The notes: a model not told the origin generated them from the sequence alone. Counted from the stretch's first letter, positions 51,044 to 60,885 are shown. The stretch: 64,000 bases of DNA from Clostridiales bacterium (GCA_019415645.1 DXYV01000013.1:1-64000); one strand, 5' to 3'. Made by a program: numbers and translations.

Positions 51044-51901
51044 ATGACCGATACCAACGTATTTGAGAAAATCAGCAATGCCTATTATCAGCTCACTGCG
51101 GCGGAAAAAAAGGTGGCCGACTATGTCATCATCCATCAGCGGGACACCCAGTTCATGTCCATCTCCGAACTGGCAGAGGCCTGCGGCGTGGCGGAGGCCA
51201 CCATCTCCCGCTTTTCCCGCCGGCTGAATTACAAAGGGTACAGCACCTTCAAGCTGGCGGTGGCAAACTCCACCGCCAGCCGGGGCAGCGGGAGCAATCC
51301 TCTGTCCGGAGAGGTGCTGGCGGAGGACAGCGTGCCCGATATGTGCCAAAAGCTCTTCAACGCTGACCTGGACGCGTTGGAGCAGACGCGGGATCTGATC
51401 CGGCCGGAGACCATCATCGCGGCGGGCAACCTGCTGGTCAGCGCCCAGAAGGTGCTGTGCATGGGCCAGGGCGGTTCCATGATCATGGCCAAGGAAGCGG
51501 CGCACCTGTTTTCCACCGCATTCAACAACTATTACGCCATCAGCGATTCTCACATGCAGGCCATCGCCGCCGCCCAGCTGGGGCCCCGGGACGTGCTGCT
51601 GTTCTTCTCTTACTCCGGCGCGACGCGGGACATGCTGGATGTGCTCCACCTGGCCCAGAAGCAGAAAGCAAAGGTAATCCTGCTTACCCGCTTTCCCAAA
51701 TCGCCGGGTGCGGCGCTGGCGGACGTCGTGCTCCAGTGCGGATTTAATGAAAGCCCTCTCCAGCTGGGCTCCATCGGGGCGCGGATTGCCCAGCTGTATC
51801 TGCTGGACGTCCTGTTCTCCGAAGTGTGCCGCCGGGATCTGGATACCTGCAAACAGCATCGGCAGCAGGTGGCGGACGCACTGGCTGACAAGCATATTTG
51901 A
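51044..51901 (+). CDS. RpiR/MurR family transcriptional regulator
   Basis: A 285-residue regulator with an N-terminal HTH_6 domain (about 5-80; SISELAEACGVAEATISRFSRRLNYKGY split here as SISELAEACGVAEATISRFS) and a C-terminal SIS domain (about 125-260; VLCMGQGGSMIMAKEAAHLF, LFFSYSGATRDMLDV). SIS domains of such regulators bind phosphosugars; in sialic acid systems ManNAc-6-P or a similar intermediate. Cotranscribed with the epimerase; likely autoregulated through the sites near 49670-49706 and the downstream transporter operon site at 51973. Confidence 0.93.
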   Translation: MTDTNVFEKISNAYYQLTAAEKKVADYVIIHQRDTQFMSISELAEACGVAEATISRFSRRLNYKGYSTFKLAVANSTASRGSGSNPLSGEVLAEDSVPDMCQKLFNADLDALEQTRDLIRPETIIAAGNLLVSAQKVLCMGQGGSMIMAKEAAHLFSTAFNNYYAISDSHMQAIAAAQLGPRDVLLFFSYSGATRDMLDVLHLAQKQKAKVILLTRFPKSPGAALADVVLQCGFNESPLQLGSIGARIAQLYLLDVLFSEVCRRDLDTCKQHRQQVADALADKHI

Positions 51902-51972
51902 GCGTGGGCGGCGCTTCCGTTTGGCGCCGTGGGAGCAGTGCGCTGTAAAAAAGCGTCAAGCTGGAAAGAAAG

Positions 51973-51987
51973 TGAAAATTTTTTTCA
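51973..51987. promoter_or_regulatory. Candidate RpiR operator 3
   Basis: TGAAAATTTTTTTCA fits TGAAA-N5-TTTCA exactly and lies 9 bp upstream of the transporter promoter -35 box. Confidence 0.5.
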
Positions 51988-51995
51988 AAAATAGG

Positions 51996-52024
51996 TTGAC
52001 AATCTGCACATAGTTTAGTACCAT
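51996..52024 (+). promoter_or_regulatory. Promoter of the sialic acid transport/catabolic operon
   Basis: TTGACA (51996-52001), 17-bp spacer, TACCAT (52019-52024). Confidence 0.75.
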
Positions 52025-52029
52025 TTACG

Positions 52030-52051
52030 TGGAAACTATCCATGATTTCCA
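52030..52051. promoter_or_regulatory. Inverted repeat TGGAAA-N10-TTTCCA at the transcript start
   Basis: Arms 52030-52035 and 52046-52051 lie just downstream of the -10 box, a typical repressor position. The regulator is not identified; it may be an RpiR half-site arrangement or another factor. Confidence 0.4.
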
Positions 52052-52090
52052 CAATGGCAAAAGGTAAAATTTTGAAGGAGGACCTGAAGA

Positions 52091-53452
52091 ATGAAGAAAA
52101 GAGTTCTTGCACTGCTGCTGGCCGGCGTCATGGCGCTGGGTCTGGCAGCCTGCGGCGGCGACAACAGCGCGAATAACAGCACGCCTCCGGCCAGCCAGCC
52201 TGCCGGAACGGAGCCTGCGGAGACCGGAAGCGGCGAGGCCGTGGAGCTCTCCCTGTGGGCGTTTAACATCGGCGGCTTCACCGAGGCGTCCAACTGGGAT
52301 TCCCTGATCGCCGCTTTTAACGAGCAGTATCCCAACGTTACCATTACGGTCAACCCCATCAACTACACCGACGGTGACCAGTTGCTGACCACTGCCATCA
52401 ACTCCGGCAGCGCCCCCGACATTATCTTTGAGGGCCCCGAGCGCATCGTGGGCAACTATGCCCGCAACGGCCTGATGGTGGATCTGTCCGATCTGTGGAC
52501 GGCCGGCGGTTCCGACATCTCGGAGAGCATCTCCAGCGTGTCTCAGCTGGACGGCACCTACTATATGTATCCTCTGAGTGTGGCCGCCCACTGCATGGCT
52601 ATCAACTACGAGGTGTTTGAGGCGGCCGGCGCCCTGCAGTATATCGACGAGGAGACCCGCACCTGGACCACCGATGATTTCGTGGCTGCCATGGAGGCTG
52701 TCAAGGCCGCTATGGACGCCGGCACCGTCACCGTGGCTACCCCCGGCATCATCTACTGCGGCGCGCAGGGCGGCGACCAGGGCACCCGTGCTCTTGTCAA
52801 CAACCTGTACTCCGACTACTATGTCAACGAGGATGGCACCTCTTACAATGCCAACAGCGCGAATAACGTTCAGGCTCTGACCCTGCTGCAGAGCATGGTG
52901 AACGAGGGCTCCCTGTCCGCCAACGCCAGCTTTGCCGCGGCCGACGAGCTGCAGGCCTTCGCCAACCAGACCTGCGCCGTGACCTTCTGCTGGAACTACT
53001 CCAACTACACTCAGTATGCGGAGCAGACTCAGTTTACCCCCTTCGCCATGGCCTTCCCCTCCGACGACGGTCAGCCCGAGCTGGAGATGGCCGGCCCCTA
53101 TGGCTTCGGCGTATTTGACAATGGCGACCAGGCCAAGATCGATGCCGCCAAGGCGTTCATCCAGTTCATCTGCGACGATCAGACTGCTGGCACCGAGGCC
53201 GTTATGACCACCGGCTTCTTCCCCGTCCACAGCGATTGGGGCGACATTTATGAGGGCAGCGAGGATGCCGAGACCCGCGCTCCCTTCGCTCTGATGAGCG
53301 ACTATCTGGGCCGTTACTACAACCTGACCGGCGGCTGGACTGAGCAGCGCGGTTATTGGTGGCCCATGCTCCAGCAGGTTATGCTGGAAGGCGCGGATCC
53401 CCAGACCGCGGCGGACAGCTTCGTGGAGCAGGCGAACGCCAACATTGGCTAA
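52091..53452 (+). CDS. Sugar ABC transporter substrate-binding lipoprotein (probable sialic acid)
   Basis: A 453-residue lipoprotein: signal peptide with lipobox LGLAACGGD (Cys near 21), a Ser/Thr/Glu-rich linker (25-50), then a family 1 extracellular solute-binding fold (SLWAFNIGGFTEASNWDSL, then GSAPDIIFEGPERI). RBS AAGGAGG. It heads an operon with two permeases, N-acetylneuraminate lyase and NagB, so free sialic acid or a similar aminosugar is the likely ligand. A processing hairpin follows the gene. Confidence 0.92.
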   Translation: MKKRVLALLLAGVMALGLAACGGDNSANNSTPPASQPAGTEPAETGSGEAVELSLWAFNIGGFTEASNWDSLIAAFNEQYPNVTITVNPINYTDGDQLLTTAINSGSAPDIIFEGPERIVGNYARNGLMVDLSDLWTAGGSDISESISSVSQLDGTYYMYPLSVAAHCMAINYEVFEAAGALQYIDEETRTWTTDDFVAAMEAVKAAMDAGTVTVATPGIIYCGAQGGDQGTRALVNNLYSDYYVNEDGTSYNANSANNVQALTLLQSMVNEGSLSANASFAAADELQAFANQTCAVTFCWNYSNYTQYAEQTQFTPFAMAFPSDDGQPELEMAGPYGFGVFDNGDQAKIDAAKAFIQFICDDQTAGTEAVMTTGFFPVHSDWGDIYEGSEDAETRAPFALMSDYLGRYYNLTGGWTEQRGYWWPMLQQVMLEGADPQTAADSFVEQANANIG

Positions 53453-53482
53453 GTTAGACGTCTGAGCATTCAGCGCGTCTGT

Positions 53483-53516
53483 CTGTGCCCGCTCCCGGGA
53501 GAGGGGGCGGGCACAG
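53483..53516 (+). other. Intercistronic hairpin after the binding-protein gene
   Basis: Fourteen-pair stem (arms CTGTGCCCGC/GCGGGCACAG plus an inner CCC/GGG) with weak T tract. Such hairpins often protect the binding-protein mRNA and give it higher expression than the downstream permeases. Confidence 0.65.
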
Positions 53517-53575
53517 TTTATCTGCCTCCCTTGTGGAGGTGGTCCGCAAATTCTTGACAACGAGGGGGAACTCAT

Positions 53576-54511
53576 ATGGCGCAAAATACCGCATCAACAG
53601 CCGGAAAAAAGGAAAAACGGGTCAAACGGTCCGCGACCTCCGGCATGAGCCGTGCTCTGGTCCGGCGGGAGACCACCTCGGCCTATCTGTTCCTGCTGCC
53701 CAGCCTGGTCTTCTTTGTGGGCTTCGTGGTGATCCCGATGTTTATCTGCCTTGCGTACAGCTTCCTGGACTACGGATTGGGCGGCGTGCGCGGCTTCGCC
53801 GGGCTAAATAACTATATCAAGCTGTTTCAGGACCCCATTTTTCACCGGGGTTTTCTGAACACGCTGCTGATCGTGGTTGTGGCCGTGCCCACTGTCACCG
53901 CTTTCTCCCTGTGGGTGGGTTCCGCCATCTACAAGATGAAGACCTTCAGCCGCTCCTTTTTCCGCTGCGTGTTCTACCTGCCGGTGGTGACCGGTTCGGT
54001 GGCGATCACCGTGGTGTGGAAGTGGATCCTGCACCCCTATAACGGCCTGCTCAATCAGCTGATCGGGACCACCGGATTCGACTGGCTGGGCAACAGCAAG
54101 ACCGCGATCTGGTTCATCATTCTGATTCTGTTCACCACCTCCATCGGCCAGCCCATCGTGCTCTACGTGGCTGCGCTGGGCAATGTGGACAACTCCATCA
54201 TTGAGGCCGCTCAGGTGGACGGAGCCACCAAGCTTCAGGTGTTCTGGAAGATCATTTGGCCGTCCATCATGCCCACGACTCTGTACGTCCTGGTCATTAC
54301 CACCATCAACAGCTTCCAGTGCTTCGCGCTGATCCAGTTGCTGACCCGCGGCGGACCGTCCAACTCGACCATGACTATCATGTATCAGGTGTACGACACC
54401 GCTTACCGGCTCCAGGACTTCGGCTATGCCAACGCTCTGGGCGTCATTCTGGCAATTATTATCGCGATCTTCTCCGCCATTCAGTTCAAAGTGGCGAAGA
54501 CGGATAATTAA
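53576..54511 (+). CDS. Sugar ABC transporter permease 1 (MalF-like)
   Basis: A 311-residue permease with six membrane helices after a Lys-rich cytoplasmic N-terminus (1-40). The coupling loop is EAAQVDGATKLQVFWKIIWPSI (about 213-234; first part EAAQVDGATKLQVFWKIIWP). RBS GAGGGGGA. Partner of the second permease 13 bp downstream. Confidence 0.94.
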   Translation: MAQNTASTAGKKEKRVKRSATSGMSRALVRRETTSAYLFLLPSLVFFVGFVVIPMFICLAYSFLDYGLGGVRGFAGLNNYIKLFQDPIFHRGFLNTLLIVVVAVPTVTAFSLWVGSAIYKMKTFSRSFFRCVFYLPVVTGSVAITVVWKWILHPYNGLLNQLIGTTGFDWLGNSKTAIWFIILILFTTSIGQPIVLYVAALGNVDNSIIEAAQVDGATKLQVFWKIIWPSIMPTTLYVLVITTINSFQCFALIQLLTRGGPSNSTMTIMYQVYDTAYRLQDFGYANALGVILAIIIAIFSAIQFKVAKTDN

Positions 54512-54524
54512 GGAGGTGGACAGG

Positions 54525-55364
54525 ATGAAAAATCGCGATTTGTCCGGCACTTCCACCGGTTATAAAGTCATTACGGTCATTATCCTGATTCTGCTGGCGC
54601 TGTTCTTCCTGTTCCCGCTGTACTGGATCATTACCGGATCCTTCAAGGATGTCATCGAGATCAACGCCCGCGAGCCAATTTGGTTCCCACAGAATCCCAC
54701 CGTCGATAACTATGCCCGTCTGTTTGAACATCCCGCGTTCCGCTGGCTGTTCAACATCATCTTCATTTCCGCGGTGGCCATGCTCCTTACCTGTATCACA
54801 GCGGCTCTGGCTGGCTATGCGTTGGCGAAAAAGCGCTTCATCGGCCGCGGTGTGCTGTTTACCATCATCATCTGCGCCATGGCCCTGCCCAAGCAGGTCA
54901 TCGTAATCCCTCTGTTGCAGGAAATGACGTTTATCGGCCTGAACGACAATATCTGGGCGGTCATCCTGCCCACGGTAGGCTGGCCTTTCGGCGTGTTCCT
55001 GATGAAACAGTTTGCCGAGACCATTCCCACGGAAATTCTGGAGGCCGCCCGGGTGGACGGCGCCGGCGAGCTGCGTACCTTCATCACCGTAGTCCTGCCG
55101 ATGATCAAGCCCGGTATCGGCGCACTGGCGATCTTCACGTTTGTGAATACCTGGAACGATTACTTCCTCCAGCTGGTCATGCTCACCAGTGAGGACAACT
55201 GGACGCTTCCGCTGGGTATTGCCCGGCTGCAGGGCGAAATGTCCACTGACTTCGGCCTGATCATGGCCGGCGCCGCGCTGGCCGCCGTTCCCATCGTGGT
55301 GGTGTTCATTGCCTTCCAGAAATATTTCACCCAGGGAATCGCAATGGGCGCGGTCAAGGGCTAA
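54525..55364 (+). CDS. Sugar ABC transporter permease 2 (MalG-like)
   Basis: A 279-residue permease with six membrane helices. The coupling loop is EAARVDGAGELRTFITVVLP (about 184-203). ATG at 54525 follows AAGGAGGTGGACAGG. Forms the membrane channel with permease 1 and binds the MsmK-type ATPase encoded at the end of the operon. Confidence 0.94.
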   Translation: MKNRDLSGTSTGYKVITVIILILLALFFLFPLYWIITGSFKDVIEINAREPIWFPQNPTVDNYARLFEHPAFRWLFNIIFISAVAMLLTCITAALAGYALAKKRFIGRGVLFTIIICAMALPKQVIVIPLLQEMTFIGLNDNIWAVILPTVGWPFGVFLMKQFAETIPTEILEAARVDGAGELRTFITVVLPMIKPGIGALAIFTFVNTWNDYFLQLVMLTSEDNWTLPLGIARLQGEMSTDFGLIMAGAALAAVPIVVVFIAFQKYFTQGIAMGAVKG

Positions 55365-55454
55365 GGGCCCCTGGACCGGACGGCCGCACGCCGGCCGAAT
55401 GGAGAAGCTTGAAATTTTGCGGGATCGTCCCGCGCATATGGAGTGACATCAACT

Positions 55455-56366
55455 ATGACCGATACGAAAAAGTATGAGGGCGTGATTCCTGCTTTTTACG
55501 CCTGCTATGATGCGGAGGGAGCCATTTCGCCCGAGGGCGTCCGCGCGCTGACCCGTTACCTGATCGGGAAGGGCGTGACCGGCCTGTATGTGGGCGGCTC
55601 CTCCGGCGAGTGCATTTACCAGTCGGTAGCTGAGCGCAAGCTGGTGCTGGAGAATGTCATGGCGGAGGCCAAGGGCAAAATCACTATCATCGCCCATGTG
55701 GCCTGCAACAATACGGCCGACAGCCAGGAGCTGGCCGCCCACGCGGAGGCCCAGGGCGTGGACGCCATCGCTTCGATCCCGCCCATCTATTTCCACCTGC
55801 CCGACCATGCGGTGGCGAAATACTGGAATGATATTTCTGCCGCCGCCCCCAACACCGATTTCATCATCTACAACATTCCTCAGTTGGCCGGTGTGGCGCT
55901 GTCCCTGCCCCTGCTGCGGGAAATGCTGAAAAACCCCCGGGTCATCGGCGTAAAGAATTCCTCCATGCCGGTACAGGACATCCAGATGTGGAAGGATGAG
56001 GGCGCCATCGTGTTCAACGGACCGGACGAGCAGTTCGTATCCGGCCTGGCCGCTGGAGCCGTCGGCGGAATCGGCGGGACATACGCCGCCATGCCCGAAC
56101 TGTATATCAAGGCCCGGGAGCTGTTCTATGCCGGTAAGCTGGAAGAGGCCCGCCAGGTGCAGAACGAGTGCTGCCGTATCATCTACAAGATGTGTTCGGC
56201 CCATGGAAACATGTATGCCGTCATCAAAGAGATCCTCCGCCGCAACGGCGGCCCCGACGCGGGCAGCGTCCGCGCGCCGCTGGCCGCGCTGGCCGACAGC
56301 GATTCTCCCATTGTGGACGAGTGCGTGACCATGATCAATGCGGCTATCTCTAAATATTGCGGATAA
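55455..56366 (+). CDS. nanA: N-acetylneuraminate lyase (DapA/NanA family)
   Basis: A 303-residue class I aldolase cleaving N-acetylneuraminate to ManNAc and pyruvate. TIM barrel motifs: GLYVGGSSGECIYQS (about 44, family GxTGE), the Tyr in YNIPQLAGV (about 137) and the Schiff-base Lys in VIGVKNSS (about 164), with QFVSGLAAGAVGGIGGTYA near 195. The GSSGE/YNIP context favours sialate lyase over dihydrodipicolinate synthase, supported by AGE, ROK and NagB genes nearby. ATG at 55455 is preferred over an in-frame GTG at 55443. Confidence 0.9.
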   Translation: MTDTKKYEGVIPAFYACYDAEGAISPEGVRALTRYLIGKGVTGLYVGGSSGECIYQSVAERKLVLENVMAEAKGKITIIAHVACNNTADSQELAAHAEAQGVDAIASIPPIYFHLPDHAVAKYWNDISAAAPNTDFIIYNIPQLAGVALSLPLLREMLKNPRVIGVKNSSMPVQDIQMWKDEGAIVFNGPDEQFVSGLAAGAVGGIGGTYAAMPELYIKARELFYAGKLEEARQVQNECCRIIYKMCSAHGNMYAVIKEILRRNGGPDAGSVRAPLAALADSDSPIVDECVTMINAAISKYCG

Positions 56367-56383
56367 AACAGGAGGGCATACAT

Positions 56384-57136
56384 ATGCGTATCTATGAAGC
56401 GGCAGACTATCAAAGCATGAGCCGCCGCGCGGCCAATATCATTTCCGCGCATGTTATTCTCAAGCCCAACTGTGTGCTGGGCCTGGCCACCGGGTCTACC
56501 CCCATCGGCGCGTACAAGCAGCTGATCGAGTGGTACAAAAAGGGTGACCTCTCCTTTGCGGAGACCAAGAGCGTCAATCTGGACGAGTATATGGGCCTGT
56601 CTCCCCACCACGAGCAGAGCTACCGCTATTTCATGCAGACCAACTTCTTTGACCATATTGACATCAAGCGGGAGAACACCAATGTGCCCGACGGCCTGGC
56701 GCCCGATCTGGCGGCGGAATGTGCCCGCTACAATCAGGTCATCCGCGATCTGGGCGGAATCGACCTGCAGCTGCTGGGCCTGGGCCACAACGGCCACATC
56801 GGCTTCAATGAGCCCGGCCACGCGTTTGAGCTGGAGACCCATGTGGTGGACCTGACCCAGAGCACCATCGAGGCCAACAAGCGCTTCTTTGCGTCCGAGG
56901 CCGAGGTGCCCCGTCAGGCCCTGACCATGGGCATCAAGAACATCATGCAGGCCAAGAAGATCCTGGTGGTGGTCAGCGGCGAGGACAAGGCGGACATCGT
57001 ACGCACGGCGTTTGCCGGCCCGGTGACGCCGGAGGTGCCCGCGTCCATCCTGCAGATGCATCCCGACGTAACGCTGGTGGCCGACACTGCGGCCCTGTCC
57101 AAGCTGAAGGCCACGGGCGTGACCGTCTACAAGTAA
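56384..57136 (+). CDS. nagB: Glucosamine-6-phosphate deaminase
   Basis: A 250-residue enzyme converting glucosamine-6-phosphate to fructose-6-phosphate and ammonia. Motifs: VLGLATGSTPIGAYKQLIEW (phosphate loop, about 34-53), VNLDEYMGLSPHHEQSYRYFM (catalytic Asp/His area; first part VNLDEYMGLSPHHEQSYRYF), GLGHNGHIGFNEPG (about 135-148). RBS AGGAGGG, 17 bp after nanA. nagA, needed to deacetylate GlcNAc-6-P, is not in the window. Confidence 0.95.
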   Translation: MRIYEAADYQSMSRRAANIISAHVILKPNCVLGLATGSTPIGAYKQLIEWYKKGDLSFAETKSVNLDEYMGLSPHHEQSYRYFMQTNFFDHIDIKRENTNVPDGLAPDLAAECARYNQVIRDLGGIDLQLLGLGHNGHIGFNEPGHAFELETHVVDLTQSTIEANKRFFASEAEVPRQALTMGIKNIMQAKKILVVVSGEDKADIVRTAFAGPVTPEVPASILQMHPDVTLVADTAALSKLKATGVTVYK

Positions 57137-57333
57137 GCAATCCCCCGAACCTGTTCCAAATAGGGGCGCTTCGCTACTCCATTCCCATAGCGGAGAGGCT
57201 ACCGTAAAAAAGGAGGAAACCAACCCGCCGGCCGGCGGTACGGCAGTGTGGAGACCTGCCGCAACGTCTGCGGGGTTCTGCTCCCCGCAGGCAAGGGGGC
57301 GTTCGCGGAGGCGGCGCTCTCACGGCCCAGCGT
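57137..57333 (+). other. Intergenic leader before the ATPase gene with displaced ribosome binding site
   Basis: 197 bp without a gene. AAAAAAGGAGGAAACCAAC at 57203-57221 looks like an ideal ribosome binding region, but the ATG is at 57334. The sequence between is GC-rich and contains a 14-bp palindrome (CCGCCGGCCGGCGG, 57222-57235) and a CTGCGGGG/CCCCGCAG hairpin near 57268-57290. It may be a small insertion. Confidence 0.5.
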
Positions 57334-58473
<1,140 letters not shown>

Positions 58474-58487
58474 ACCAGGACAAAGGA

Positions 58488-58525
58488 AAAACGGGCGCCC
58501 GTCCTTGAAGGACGGGCGCCCGTTT
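58488..58525. terminator. Bidirectional terminator at the end of the sialic acid operon
   Basis: Stem of 18 or so pairs (AAACGGGCGCCCGTCC.../...GGACGGGCGCCCGTTT), almost no loop, between convergent genes. Confidence 0.9.
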
Positions 58526-58532
58526 CATGACT

Positions 58533-59174
58533 TCAATCGGATTTAGACTCGTCAATGTAGCTGTACAGTGTGTATTTGGAGATGCCGAAGAATTTGCAGA
58601 TCTTGTCGCCGCTCTTGGTGATGAGGAAAGCGCCGGTATCGTTGAGGAACTGGATGGCTTTGACCTTGTCCTCCTTATTCATCAGGGCCACCGGCTTGCC
58701 CACGATTCGGACGCTCTGCTCGATCAGCTCATCCAGAAGATCGGTGACGTTGCGGGAGATGCGCTCCGGCTCCCGCTCTGGCTGCTCCGTGGCGGTAAAG
58801 GCTTTCAGAGTCTCCTCCATGGAGAGCAGCAGGGTGATGTCATAATTGATGGAAAAGATACCCACCGCTTTGCCGGTTTCGTCCCGGATATAGATGGTAC
58901 TGCATTTCAGCACCTTGCCATCCTTGGTTTTGGCCAGATAATTCAGATGATCCTGAAGGTTGGAGCGGTCGGCGTGGAGGGACTCCAGCACGATATGGGA
59001 TGGCCCATCACCCACTTTACGGCCGGTGACATGGCCATTTTCAATCAAAACAATGGAACAATCGGTAGGACCTTCGCTCAGGTCATGGACCACCACCTCG
59101 CAGTTGGGGCCGAATTGCTGCGCGATGCCCTTAGCCAGTTGGGAAAGAAACTGAATGGACGGTGAGGTGAACAT
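58533..59174 (-). CDS. YheO-like PAS/HTH transcriptional regulator (DauR-type)
   Basis: A 213-residue regulator: an N-terminal PAS-like YheO domain (about 5-120; FGPNCEVVVHDLSEGPTDCS, HIVLESLHADRSNLQDHLNY) and a C-terminal HTH_22 domain (about 155-213; VKAIQFLNDTGAFLITKSG, KFFGISKYTLYSYIDE). ATG at 59174 follows CGGAGG; a 21-residue longer form runs through the promoter. It diverges from ssnA-ygfK and is their likely regulator. Effector unknown; a purine or ureide is a reasonable guess. Confidence 0.88.
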   Translation of the reverse strand: MFTSPSIQFLSQLAKGIAQQFGPNCEVVVHDLSEGPTDCSIVLIENGHVTGRKVGDGPSHIVLESLHADRSNLQDHLNYLAKTKDGKVLKCSTIYIRDETGKAVGIFSINYDITLLLSMEETLKAFTATEQPEREPERISRNVTDLLDELIEQSVRIVGKPVALMNKEDKVKAIQFLNDTGAFLITKSGDKICKFFGISKYTLYSYIDESKSD

Positions 59175-59205
59175 AGACGCGCCTCCGAATGATTTGATGG
59201 TTACT

Positions 59206-59233
59206 ATTGTAGCATAGTTTGACGAAATTTCAA
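59206..59233 (-). promoter_or_regulatory. Promoter of the YheO-like regulator
   Basis: On the minus strand TTGAAA (59228-59233), 16-bp spacer, TACAAT (59206-59211). Confidence 0.6.
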
Positions 59234-59278
59234 TCAAAAAATTAGTGCTAAAAAATTTTTAGTTTCCAAAGAAAAGTG

Positions 59279-59307
59279 TTGCAATCGAGGAGACAATATG
59301 CTAGAAT
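59279..59307 (+). promoter_or_regulatory. Promoter of ssnA-ygfK
   Basis: TTGCAA (59279-59284), 17-bp spacer, TAGAAT (59302-59307). Confidence 0.65.
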
Positions 59308-59313
59308 AAAAGC

Positions 59314-59508
59314 GTAATCTGAGAACGAAAACTGGGAAAAACAACAAATAGACTGGCTGCGGCTGCAACGGAGTGCTTCGCGCACGGGCTGAAGGAACGT
59401 CGATTCGGCACGCTGTATCCGCTGGGAACCGAAGGGGCGTTCATTCTGAAGAGGAATGGGCGCATTTTTTATGACAAAATGGGAAACGAACAAAAGGAGG
59501 GACCACCG
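59314..59508 (+). other. Long untranslated leader of ssnA-ygfK
   Basis: The 334-bp gap 59175-59508 holds the two divergent promoters and this roughly 195-base leader. A GTGC/GCAC hairpin lies near 59375-59390, and CGATTCGG/CCGAAGGGG-like segments could pair. I recognise no known riboswitch or coding frame. Confidence 0.4.
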
Positions 59509-60849
59509 ATGCTGCTGTTAGGAAATGGAACCGTGATGACGCGCTGGGAGGAACAGCCTATGCTGCGGGACGGCTGTGTGGCCATGGAGGACGGGGTCAT
59601 CTGCGCGCTGGGGACCACGGAGGAGCTGAAGGCCAGGTATCCCCAGGCGGAATTTGTGGATGCCCGGGGCGGAGTCATCATGCCGGGTCTCATCAATGTA
59701 CACACCCACATTTACAGCGGACTGGCCCGCGGCCTGTCCATCCAGGGCTACAACCCGACCAGCTTCTACGAGGTGCTGGACGGCATGTGGTGGAACATTG
59801 ACCGCCATCTGGACCTGGACGGCACCCGCGCCTCAGCCTACGCCACTATCCTGGACTGCATCCGGGACGGCGTGACTACGATCTTTGACCATCATGCCAG
59901 TTATCGGGAGATTCCGGGCTCCCTGTTCGCCATCAAGGACGTGTGCCGGGAGCTGGGCATGCGGGCCTGCTTGTGCTACGAGGTATCCGAGCGGGACGGC
60001 ATGGACAAGTGCGATCAGGCCATTCAGGAGAACGCGGAGTTCGCCAAGTGGGCGAAAGACGAAAACAGCGACATGATCAAGGCCATGTTCGGCGGCCACG
60101 CGCTGTTTACCATTTCGGACCGGACCTTTGAGAAGATGGCTGCGGCCAACAACGGGATGACGGGCTACCACATCCATGTGTCGGAAGGTATGAACGACGT
60201 GTACGACAGCATGGAGCGGTACGGCTGCCGCTCCGTGAACCGGCTGCTGTACAACGGAATTCTGGGAGAAAAGACGATCCTGGGCCACTGCATCCACCTC
60301 AGCCCGGCGGAGCTGGATATTATCAAGGAGACCAACACCATGGTGGTCAACAACCCGGAGTCCAACATGGGCAACGCCGTGGGCTGCTCGCCGGTGCTCC
60401 AGATGTTTGACAAGGGCATCCTGATCGGCCTGGGTACCGACGCCTACACCCACGATATGCTGGAGAGTCTGAAGGTGCTGCTCATTATCCAGCGGCACAA
60501 CGCCTGCAAGCCCAACGTGGGCTGGAATGAGGCCACTGGAATGCTCTTCCGCAACAACGCCGCCATGTGCGCCCGCTATTTCCAGAAGCCTCTGGGTGTG
60601 CTCAAGCCGGGAGCGGCCGCCGATGTGATCGTTATGGATTATAAACCCTTTACCCCCTTCGGCCCGGAGAATCTGGACGGCCATATGCTGTACGGCATGA
60701 TGGGCCGGAGCTGCACTCACACCATCATCAACGGCAGAGTGCTCTACAAGGACCGCCAGTTCGTGGACATTGATGAGGAGAGAATCAATGCCTGGACGCT
60801 GGAGCAGTCCAAGCGGCTGTGGGGCGAGCTGAACCACACCACTTATTGA
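59509..60849 (+). CDS. ssnA: Putative aminohydrolase SsnA
   Basis: A 446-residue amidohydrolase matching SsnA in length and sequence style. Metal site: NVHTHIYSGLARG (HxH, about 64-76), YHIHVSEGM (about 225), ILGHCIHLS (about 260), LIGLGTDAYTHD (about 312). In E. coli and gut anaerobes ssnA sits with ygfK, xdhD, hyuA and ygeWXY in a set needed for anaerobic purine/urate breakdown; the exact reaction is unsettled. ATG at 59509 follows AAAGGAGGG; a longer form from 59479 includes the ribosome binding site and is rejected. Confidence 0.92.
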   Translation: MLLLGNGTVMTRWEEQPMLRDGCVAMEDGVICALGTTEELKARYPQAEFVDARGGVIMPGLINVHTHIYSGLARGLSIQGYNPTSFYEVLDGMWWNIDRHLDLDGTRASAYATILDCIRDGVTTIFDHHASYREIPGSLFAIKDVCRELGMRACLCYEVSERDGMDKCDQAIQENAEFAKWAKDENSDMIKAMFGGHALFTISDRTFEKMAAANNGMTGYHIHVSEGMNDVYDSMERYGCRSVNRLLYNGILGEKTILGHCIHLSPAELDIIKETNTMVVNNPESNMGNAVGCSPVLQMFDKGILIGLGTDAYTHDMLESLKVLLIIQRHNACKPNVGWNEATGMLFRNNAAMCARYFQKPLGVLKPGAAADVIVMDYKPFTPFGPENLDGHMLYGMMGRSCTHTIINGRVLYKDRQFVDIDEERINAWTLEQSKRLWGELNHTTY

Positions 60850-60885
60850 ACATACCGTTCGGAACACAGTCAGGAGGAGACGACT

